A stretch of DNA of 8,017 bases, from the NCBI GenBank assembly GCA_023386765.1, contig JAEWJD010000004.1, positions 1 through 8,017 on the forward strand. Direction: 5' to 3'. Origin of the DNA: Pseudomonadota bacterium. Its GTDB lineage: Bacteria > Pseudomonadota > Gammaproteobacteria > Burkholderiales > Burkholderiaceae_B. A program made the translations under genes and the position numbers. Of the stretch, positions 1 through 5,585 are shown piece by piece (position 1 is the stretch's first letter; each line of letters starts with the position of its first letter). The notes beneath the pieces were generated by a model, which ran no database searches, was not told the origin of the DNA, and worked only from the letters and a program-made list of their open reading frames with translations.

Positions 1-22
1 GTCTGATGCTAAGACGCCCGGG

Positions 23-47
23 GAGGCAGTTTGCGCAAAACCGCCTC
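23..47. repeat. Imperfect inverted repeat (hairpin) near left edge
   Basis: The arms GAGGCaGTTT (23-32) and AAACcGCCTC (38-47) pair over 10 positions with one A/C mismatch around a 5-nt loop, GCGCA. The centre also contains the palindrome TTTGCGCAAA. Neither strand has a T-run after it, so it is not a standard intrinsic terminator. It could be a leader stem or a protein-binding dyad. Confidence 0.45.
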
Positions 48-60
48 TGACGTGGGTGAC

Positions 61-71
61 GTAAAAGAGCG
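61..71 (-). promoter_or_regulatory. boxA-like sequence in the leftward leader
   Basis: Read on the minus strand, this is CGCTCTTTTAC, close to the rRNA antitermination boxA core GCTCTTTA(A/C)A with a mismatch in the last part. It sits about 260 nt downstream of the minus-strand promoter at 333-361, where an rRNA-operon boxA could lie. The match is short and could be chance. It supports the idea of a stable-RNA leader only together with the promoter. Confidence 0.2.
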
Positions 72-332
72 GGTCTTGCAGACAAGCGCGCAAAGTGTGC
101 GGGGCACTTGCTTCACAAGCATGACACGACGCTGAGAGCCCAACCGTACGGCACGGGGTCAACACCGCCTCAGGCGCCGACCCATCCGGCCGGACCATCG
201 GAATGGCCTGACCGGCAAGTGCCGGGCGTGTGGGTTGCGGAAAGGAAGCCGATCAAATTCGTGACGCATCTGACAGGCTTTTTTGATCCGCAGCACCCTT
301 GCTTTGCGCGCGAATAAAGCAGTAAGCCCTTT

Positions 333-361
333 AGCTTAACCTAGTTAGCGAGGGCTGTCAA
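333..361 (-). promoter_or_regulatory. Strong sigma70-type promoter reading leftward out of the window
   Basis: On the minus strand a perfect -35 TTGACA (361-356) is followed after exactly 17 bp by TAAGCT (338-333), a partial match to the -10 hexamer. An A/T-rich tract, including seven T residues, lies immediately upstream where an UP element would be, and the stretch after the -10 (AAAGGGC) is GC-containing. The promoter overlaps the T-run of the terminator for the gene at 417-1130, so it probably restarts transcription for whatever lies left of position 1. No protein start follows it within the window. Confidence 0.5.
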
Positions 362-383
362 AAAAACTGCGCATTATTTGCGC
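360..383 (-). terminator. Short intrinsic terminator after the minus-strand regulator
   Basis: On the minus strand GCGCA-AATAA-TGCGC (383-369) forms a 5-bp GC-rich stem with a 5-nt loop. After two bases it is followed by seven T residues (366-360). It begins about 34 nt past the stop codon of the gene at 417-1130. The stem is short, so termination may be partial. The T-run also forms the upstream part of the next promoter. Confidence 0.5.
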
Positions 384-416
384 GCGGGCAACGCAGGGGG
401 TATCGCGCGGCTTGCC

Positions 417-1130
417 TCAGGCGTGGGCAAACAGATAACCACTGCCATATACCGTGCGGATCGGCAGGTTCAGTCCGGCCAATTCGGCTTTGCGCCGCAG
501 GCGGCTGATGACGACATCAATGCTGCGGGTGCCATTCAAGCGGGCGTTGGTCCCTTCCAGGCTGAGTTCGTCGGCCAGACCATTCCGGCTGACCGCCCGC
601 CCACCGGCGTGCAACAGCGCCCGAACGATAAGGCGTTCGTTGGATGACAGCGTCAGGGTGGCACCTGTCGGCGCCGCGAGGGTCCAGTCCTGGTCACGCA
701 GCTCCCACTTTCCGGTGGCGACCAGCTCTGCGCCCCCGTCCTCGGGCGTGCGTTCACCCCACGCCGGCAACCGCCGCGCCAGCGCCAGCAGGACGCAGAT
801 GAGTTCGCGCTCGTCCAGCGGCTCCTGCAAGGCGGCGTCGGCCCCGCTTTGCAGACAGCGCAGGCGTGCTTCCACGGGCATGTCGCTGCCTTTGACGATG
901 ATGCCCAGATCGGAAGATCCGCGCAGACGCGCAATCAATGCAAAACCCAGTTCACCCAGCTGCCCCATATCGAGAACCACGATATCGAAATGCTCTTCAT
1001 TGAGCATGCCGAACAGTTCCAGCGGGGTTGAGCATCCCTTGGTGGAGATGCCTGCCTGCAATAAGACCGAAATTGCACGTACGCGGCTGGCTGAATCCGG
1101 CACCATTATCAGTGTGCTCAATTGTTTCAT
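417..1130 (-). CDS. OmpR/PhoB-family regulator with degenerate receiver domain
   Basis: A 237-residue cytoplasmic DNA-binding regulator. Residues 1-120 have a response-regulator receiver fold, and residues 141-235 form an OmpR/PhoB-type winged helix, seen in the run through SRLRRKAE and the ending RTVYGSGYLF. The usual phosphoacceptor Asp is present (D54 in IVVLD), but other active-site residues are not canonical. The acidic pair after strand 1 is reduced to P11-D12, the Ser/Thr position is Gly81 or Lys80, and the invariant Lys before Pro is Glu103 (LQEP). It may therefore work without phosphorylation or with altered chemistry. The ATG at 1130 was chosen because a GAAAGGG stretch lies just upstream and the receiver begins there; the 37 extra upstream codons look non-coding. 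It is divergent from a canonical regulator of the same family and has no kinase gene of its own beside it. The family is secure; target genes are unknown. Confidence 0.88.
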   Translation of the reverse strand: MKQLSTLIMVPDSASRVRAISVLLQAGISTKGCSTPLELFGMLNEEHFDIVVLDMGQLGELGFALIARLRGSSDLGIIVKGSDMPVEARLRCLQSGADAALQEPLDERELICVLLALARRLPAWGERTPEDGGAELVATGKWELRDQDWTLAAPTGATLTLSSNERLIVRALLHAGGRAVSRNGLADELSLEGTNARLNGTRSIDVVISRLRRKAELAGLNLPIRTVYGSGYLFAHA

Positions 1131-1391
1131 CACCAAGCCCTTTCTCTTTGTGCATCCGCTGGCGGGAAAATGACCGCCCCCGATGCGATTGGAGAGAGTG
1201 TGACGCTCTATTGCGATCCACATCCAGTCAAGATTCGTCAATTTTGCAATGATTGACAGTCCCGGCCTTTCGCAGCGATTCGGCCGATGTCAACACCAAG
1301 CGGTATCATGTAGGACTAGGAAAAGTCAGCGGGCGGTATTGCTGTCATGCGTCCCATTGCCGCTCAACCTTTTTATGACACAGCACGGCCC
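1131..1391. promoter_or_regulatory. Divergent control region between two OmpR-family regulators
   Basis: This 261-bp region must carry promoters for the minus-strand regulator and the plus-strand regulator-FecR-kinase genes. No textbook promoter stands out. Candidates are TATCAT (1304-1309) as a plus-strand -10 with a poor -35, and TTGACG and TTGACT hexamers on the minus strand within 1227-1242 lacking a good -10. Poor core promoters fit activator dependence. The repeat cluster at 1227-1257 is the likeliest regulator-binding site. Confidence 0.45.
1227..1257. promoter_or_regulatory. GTCAA direct and inverted repeats, candidate regulator-binding site
   Basis: GTCAA occurs at 1227-1231 and again at 1237-1241, exactly 10 bp (one helical turn) apart. 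The second copy, as GTCAAT (1237-1242), is followed by its inverted partner ATTGAC (1252-1257) after 9 bp. OmpR/PhoB-family regulators bind tandem half-sites about 10-11 bp apart, and two such regulators are encoded on either side. This is inference from spacing; the motif itself is not one I recognise. Confidence 0.35.
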
Positions 1392-2102
1392 ATGCGAATC
1401 GCCTCACTAGAAGATGACCTGGACCAGGCCCAACAGATTCAACGGCTGTTGCAGGAGGCCGGTTATGAGTGTCGCAGCTTCCAGCAAAGTCAGGACCTGT
1501 TGGCAGCCCTGCGCGAAGAAACTTTCGATCTAATCCTGGTGGATTGGCATCTGCCCGACATGGATGGGGATGATGTCGTGCGCCATTTGCGCTCACGCCA
1601 AGGCCTGTCGCTGCCCATCATCTTCGTGACCAGCCGCAACCTCGAAGAAGATCTGGTCGAAGGTTTGAACGCCGGCGCCGACGATTACATCGTCAAGCCA
1701 CTGCGCCCGGGCGAACTGCTGGCCCGCGTGGCCGCATTGCTGCGCCGTACCCAACCCAGCTCTCAGGATGCCCAGGCTTTCGAGATCGGGCCCTACGAGG
1801 TGGATCCGGTGCATCACGTCATCAAGCTGCATGGGCAGGCGGTGCCCCTCGCTCCCAAGGAGTACGAACTGGCACTGCTCTTCCTGCGCAACATCGGCCG
1901 CCTGCTGTCGCGCGACCTGCTGGCCGAAAGCATCTGGAACCGTGAGATCCCCCCGACCTCGCGCACCTTGGACACGCATCTGTCCAACATCCGCCAGAAG
2001 CTGCAGTTACGGCCGCAGAACGGCCTGCGCCTGACCTCTTCCTATGCCCTGGGCTATCGCCTCGAACTTGTGACGCAGCCCTCAACCCCGCTGTCCGACT
2101 GA
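1392..2102 (+). CDS. OmpR-family two-component response regulator
   Basis: A 236-residue cytoplasmic transcription factor, normal length for the family. Receiver residues 1-120 have the complete active site: E7-D8-D9 after strand 1, phosphoacceptor D51 (LILVDWHLPDMDG), T80 (IIFVTS) and K102 in DDYIVKP. Residues 131-226 are the winged-helix DNA-binding domain with the typical SRTLDTHLSNIRQKL recognition region and the final GYRLE hairpin. The ATG at 1392 places the first strand (MRIASLEDD) at the N-terminus as usual. An ATG at 1347 would add 15 unlikely residues. Neither start has a clear Shine-Dalgarno sequence. It is followed by a LysM-FecR gene and a CHASE2 histidine kinase on the same strand, and that kinase is its most likely phosphodonor. 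The genes it controls are not shown by the sequence. Confidence 0.93.
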   Translation: MRIASLEDDLDQAQQIQRLLQEAGYECRSFQQSQDLLAALREETFDLILVDWHLPDMDGDDVVRHLRSRQGLSLPIIFVTSRNLEEDLVEGLNAGADDYIVKPLRPGELLARVAALLRRTQPSSQDAQAFEIGPYEVDPVHHVIKLHGQAVPLAPKEYELALLFLRNIGRLLSRDLLAESIWNREIPPTSRTLDTHLSNIRQKLQLRPQNGLRLTSSYALGYRLELVTQPSTPLSD

Positions 2103-2117
2103 CAACAAACAGAACAC

Positions 2118-2142
2118 GATCGCGCCACCTTCTGGCGCGATC
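2118..2142 (+). other. Perfect 10-bp intercistronic hairpin without T-run
   Basis: The arms GATCGCGCCA (2118-2127) and TGGCGCGATC (2133-2142) pair perfectly around the loop CCTTC, between the response-regulator stop and the FecR start. No T-run follows, so it is not a normal intrinsic terminator. It may be an mRNA-stability or processing stem, or a partial attenuator that sets the regulator-to-FecR ratio. The FecR ribosome binding site (AGGAGA, 2150-2155) lies 8 nt beyond it and is not sequestered by it. Confidence 0.6.
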
Positions 2143-2161
2143 TGCAATCAGGAGAGTCGCA

Positions 2162-3265
2162 ATGAACCGGAACCTCCGGCGTGCGTGCCTGGCGCTGAGC
2201 TTTGCCCTGACCGCCACCGCGGCCCAGGCACAGCCCGCCGGCGCAGTGAACGATGATTTCATTTACCGCGTTCGTGCCGGTGACACGCTGGGTGGTCTGG
2301 CAGCCACCTATACCGGCAAAGAAAGCAACTGGCAGACGCTGCAGCAGCTCAACAATGTGGCCGATACCCTGGCCCTGCCCATCGCGCTGGAACTGCGCAT
2401 CCCGCTGTCCATGATTCCGGAACGACCCAGCTCGGCCGAGGTCGTCAGCCTGAGCGGCAGCGCCAGCGCCGATGGCCAGTCTTTGCAGGTTGGCAGCCAG
2501 CTCGCCGAAGGCGCGCAGTTGACCACCGGCCCGAGCGGCTTCATGACCCTGCGCCTGTCTGATGCCAGCGAAATCACCCTGCCTCCCGGCAGCAATGTGT
2601 CGCTGCAACGCCTGCGCCAATTCCAGCACGTACCGCTGACCGACACCATTCTCGCCGTCAATGACGGCGCCATGGAGTCACAGGTCGCGCCGGAGGGCTC
2701 GGGCGTGGGGCGTTTCGAGATTCGCGCCCCGGTAGCCGTCACCGGCGTGCGCGGCACCCGTTTCCGGGTGGAGGCCAGCGCCCAGGGCGCCAGCCAATCC
2801 GTTCTGGAGGGCAACGTACGAGTCCAGGCCCAGGCGCCCGGACAGGCCCCTGCCCACCCGGTGACGGTGAAACAGGGCCAGGGTGCGTTGGTTGGCGGCG
2901 ATGGCCAGATGCTGGGCGTGCACATGCTGCTGCCGGCACCGGCCTTGAGCACACCGCAGCGCAGCGGCGGCACCTGGAGCAGCGAAATCAGCCCCGTCGC
3001 AGGGGCCCAGGCTTATGACGTTCGCGTGTCGCGCGATGCCGAAGGCATGCGTGTGGTGTCCGCCCAGCGCGTGACCGACACCCGGTTGCGTTTCTCCGCG
3101 CCAAGCCCGGGCACGTTCTACGTCAACGTCAGCGCCATCGACCAACATGGTCTGGCAGGCTATGCCAGCCGCGCCCCCTTCGAAGGTGCCCTGGCACTGG
3201 TCAGCACCGATGGCCAGCCCGTCACCAGCGGCTCGGGCGGGCTGGTGACGCTGCAGGACTACTGA
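2162..3265 (+). CDS. Secreted LysM and FecR domain protein
   Basis: A 367-residue periplasmic protein. Residues 1-23 are a Sec signal peptide (basic start, hydrophobic core, cleavage after AQA). Residues 33-82 are a LysM module (YRVRAGDTLGGLA through LRIPL) expected to bind peptidoglycan. About 92-250 is a FecR-type domain with the characteristic run VTGVRGTRFRV (194-203). About 270-340 resembles a fibronectin-III-like beta domain. The protein ends in the periplasm and has no membrane anchor or anti-sigma N-terminal part, so it is not a classical FecR anti-sigma regulator. The start is well supported by AGGAGA at 2150-2155. The CHASE2 kinase gene begins 10 bp after its stop, so the two are probably translationally coupled. 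This suggests a periplasmic partner or modulator for the kinase's sensor domain. The domain calls are firm; the partnership is inferred from order. Confidence 0.88.
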   Translation: MNRNLRRACLALSFALTATAAQAQPAGAVNDDFIYRVRAGDTLGGLAATYTGKESNWQTLQQLNNVADTLALPIALELRIPLSMIPERPSSAEVVSLSGSASADGQSLQVGSQLAEGAQLTTGPSGFMTLRLSDASEITLPPGSNVSLQRLRQFQHVPLTDTILAVNDGAMESQVAPEGSGVGRFEIRAPVAVTGVRGTRFRVEASAQGASQSVLEGNVRVQAQAPGQAPAHPVTVKQGQGALVGGDGQMLGVHMLLPAPALSTPQRSGGTWSSEISPVAGAQAYDVRVSRDAEGMRVVSAQRVTDTRLRFSAPSPGTFYVNVSAIDQHGLAGYASRAPFEGALALVSTDGQPVTSGSGGLVTLQDY

Positions 3266-3275
3266 CCCCGGCACC

Positions 3276-5585
3276 ATGGCCTCGCCGTCGGCTCCCCCGA
3301 AGCCGCTGTCCCGTTCGGGACGGCTGCTGACCCTCATGCTGACGGCGCTGGCAGCCTTGCTGGGCGCCTTCGGCGGCGCAAGCCGGGTGGATCAGGCGCT
3401 CTATGACCAGACGCTCAATCTGTTGAGCCGTCCGGCACAGCACGACATCGTGCTGGTCACGATCGATGATGAAGGCCTGCGAAAGCTGGGGCGCTGGCCC
3501 TGGAAGCGCCAGACCCACGCGGCCTTGCTCAGGCAATTGCGCGAAGCGCGCGCCGTCGGCCTGGACCTGATCTTCTCAGAACCCGACCTGACCGACCCCG
3601 CCGCCGACGCCACCCTGGCAGAGGCCATCAAGGAGCACGGCCGGGTCGTGCTGCCGCTCATCCTCGACAACCTGGACGACACGCAGGTCGCACACGTCCC
3701 GATTGTGCCCCTGGCCCGTGCCGCGGCCGCACTGGGCTTCATCAACATCCCGGTCGATGGCGACGGCGTGGTCCGGCGAGGGGCCTGGCAACGCGACATC
3801 GGGGACTCGACCGTCCGGCATTTTTCACTCGCCCTGATGCGCGCCGGCGGCCAGGCCGAACAGGCGCAGCAGTTCGCACAAGGCGAAACCGGCCGCAGCC
3901 CGACCAGCCTGATCCCCTTTCGCGGCCCGCCCGGCCACGTGACCATGGTGCCCTACACGGACGTACTCGACGGCCGCATCGACCCCGCTTTCTTCCGGGG
4001 AAAATACGTAGTGGTGGGGTCCTGGGCGACCGGTCTGTCCGACTCCTTCCCGACGCCGATGTCACACCGGGCCAATGGCATGGCGGGCATGGAAATTCTC
4101 GCCAATATGCTGCAGGCGGCACGCGACAATGATTCCCTGCGCCCGGCAACGGCCTGGGAAAATGCATTGGCGACGGCACTGCCGGTGCTGCTGCTGTGCC
4201 TCATCATGCGACGCGGCTCCCCGCGCCTGGCGCTGACGTGGAACGTCCTGCTGCTGGTGCTGATCGTGCCGGGCAGCGCCCTGCTGCTGCGCCTGGCCGA
4301 CATCTGGTTTGCTCCCTCGGCCGCCCTCATCAGCCTGATGGTGTGCTATCCGCTCTGGAGCTGGCGCAGCCAGGAAGCCATGCTGCGCTACATGGACGAG
4401 GAGCTTGTGCGCCTGCGCCAGGAACAGACCCCGCTGCAGGAGCCCGCCTATCCCTCCCGCAGAAGGCTGCTGGACAATCACTCGGTCGAATACCGGCTGA
4501 CCCGCTTTCGCCATGCCATGGCCTTGCTGCGCGACTTGCGGCAATTTCTCACCGATGGGCTGGATGGCCTGCCGGATGCTTCGCTGGTGTTCGACCAGGA
4601 ACAAGGCCTGCAATTTCGCAATCGCGCCGCCGTGCTGTTTTTCGGCCAGCTTAAGCTGCCGCCGCCACCGGCCGGACAACCCGCCGCCACGGTGCTCCAG
4701 ACGCTGCTGCCGCAGGACGCCACCGAACCGGTGCTGGCGGCCATGCAGGAAGCTGCCCGCCAGTTGCCTCGCTCGGGCTGGAGCACGGACATCGAGACGC
4801 GTACCCGCCATGGGCATGATGTCATCATCAAATGCGCGCCCATCCATGCGGGTGACGGCGCTTTTGCCGGCACCATCCTGACATTCAGCGACATCAGCGA
4901 CATTCGGCAGGCCGAACGCCAGCGCGAGGAAACCCTGCGTTTTATCTCGCATGACATGCGCGCGCCCCAAAATGCCATCCTGGCCTTGGTCGCCATGCAG
5001 GATGAAGACGGCCAGGCCAGGCAGGAAGGCGACACGCTGCGCCGTATCGCCCAGCTGTCGCGTCGCACCCTGCATCTGGTCGATGGCTTCGTGCAGCTCA
5101 CGCGTGCCGAATCCATGAAGATCCAGATGTTCGACCTGGATCTGGCGGATCTGCTGCGCGAGGTGTGCGATGACTTCTGGGCACCCGCACAGAGGCGCAA
5201 TATCGTGCTGGATGTGGCCGAGCCGCTGCCGGTCGCCTTCATCCAGGGTGATCAGACACTGCTGCGGCGAGCCATTGCCAACCTGCTGGACAATGCGATC
5301 AAGTACAGCCCCATGGACAGCCAGATCCGGATCAGCCTGCAGGCTGACGGAGAGAATTGGCTGATGGCAATCTGCGACCAGGGCCCGGGCCTGTCGGCCG
5401 AAGATGCGCTGCGGGTATTCCAACCCTTCTCGCGCATGGCCTCAGGGATGGCCGCAGATGCGGGCGGCGCGGGCCTGGGGCTGGCCTTTGTGCGCACGGT
5501 GGCCGAGCGTCATCATGGCCAGGTACAGGTACACAGCACGCTGGGAGAGGGTTCATGCTTCGAGCTGCAGCTGCCGCGTGCCTAA
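3276..5585 (+). CDS. CHASE2-PAS membrane sensor histidine kinase
   Basis: A 769-residue inner-membrane kinase. An N-terminal membrane helix (about 16-36) is followed by a periplasmic CHASE2 sensor domain (about 37-290, with IVLVTIDDEGL and GLDLIFSEPD). Three further helices follow (about 293-311, 321-340, 345-362), the usual CHASE2 topology. A PAS-like domain spans about 425-545. The dimerisation/phosphoacceptor domain has H559 (FISHDMRAPQ), and the ATPase domain has the N box N673 (NLLDNAIKYSP), G1 box DQGPG (701-705), an F-box-like FQPF and G2 box GAGLGLAF (731-738). All catalytic motifs are intact, so it should be active, most likely on the response regulator encoded at 1392. It starts 10 bp after the LysM-FecR stop with no good Shine-Dalgarno, consistent with coupling. 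Its ligand is unknown. Its stop overlaps the stop of the opposing gene. Confidence 0.95.
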   Translation: MASPSAPPKPLSRSGRLLTLMLTALAALLGAFGGASRVDQALYDQTLNLLSRPAQHDIVLVTIDDEGLRKLGRWPWKRQTHAALLRQLREARAVGLDLIFSEPDLTDPAADATLAEAIKEHGRVVLPLILDNLDDTQVAHVPIVPLARAAAALGFINIPVDGDGVVRRGAWQRDIGDSTVRHFSLALMRAGGQAEQAQQFAQGETGRSPTSLIPFRGPPGHVTMVPYTDVLDGRIDPAFFRGKYVVVGSWATGLSDSFPTPMSHRANGMAGMEILANMLQAARDNDSLRPATAWENALATALPVLLLCLIMRRGSPRLALTWNVLLLVLIVPGSALLLRLADIWFAPSAALISLMVCYPLWSWRSQEAMLRYMDEELVRLRQEQTPLQEPAYPSRRRLLDNHSVEYRLTRFRHAMALLRDLRQFLTDGLDGLPDASLVFDQEQGLQFRNRAAVLFFGQLKLPPPPAGQPAATVLQTLLPQDATEPVLAAMQEAARQLPRSGWSTDIETRTRHGHDVIIKCAPIHAGDGAFAGTILTFSDISDIRQAERQREETLRFISHDMRAPQNAILALVAMQDEDGQARQEGDTLRRIAQLSRRTLHLVDGFVQLTRAESMKIQMFDLDLADLLREVCDDFWAPAQRRNIVLDVAEPLPVAFIQGDQTLLRRAIANLLDNAIKYSPMDSQIRISLQADGENWLMAICDQGPGLSAEDALRVFQPFSRMASGMAADAGGAGLGLAFVRTVAERHHGQVQVHSTLGEGSCFELQLPRA

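Larger units (their letters stand above)
1..332. other. Intergenic region with structured DNA, no convincing protein gene
   Basis: No open frame here has a credible start with a ribosome binding site or a recognisable protein. The stretch holds several small dyads: an imperfect hairpin at 23-47, a pair at about 94-110 (AAGTG/CACTT), a perfect CCGGC/GCCGG pair near 211-225, and two TGACGT copies at 48-53 and 57-62. It lies downstream of a strong minus-strand promoter at 333-361, so on the minus strand it would be transcribed as an untranslated leader or an RNA of more than 300 nt that runs past the left edge. I found no tRNA T-loop signature and no match I could recognise to tmRNA, RNase P RNA or 6S RNA. 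A leader of a stable-RNA operon is one possibility, but no mature rRNA sequence is visible. Confidence 0.5.

Noticed and set aside
108..317. A 69-codon plus-strand frame starting with TTG in the left intergenic region
   Set aside because: No ribosome binding site, no recognisable protein and no hydrophobic or conserved segment; it is Pro/His-rich and likely random.
1..416. tRNA, tmRNA, RNase P RNA or CRISPR array in the left region
   Set aside because: No T-loop GGTTCRAATC-type signature, no conserved RNA core I recognise, and no regularly spaced long repeats.
454..1173. A 239-codon plus-strand open frame over the minus-strand regulator
   Set aside because: It is rich in Arg and Ser, typical of an antisense frame of a GC-rich gene. 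The minus strand encodes a clear receiver and winged helix.
1131..1241. Longer N-terminus (37 more codons) for the minus-strand regulator
   Set aside because: Receiver domains begin almost at the start codon, the ATG at 1130 has a ribosome site, and the extension would cover the divergent promoter region.
4062..5423. A 453-codon open frame antisense to the kinase gene
   Set aside because: It lies opposite a fully convincing CHASE2 kinase in a GC-rich gene, has a Gln/His/Ala-rich composition without any domain, and has no ribosome site. It is a shadow frame.
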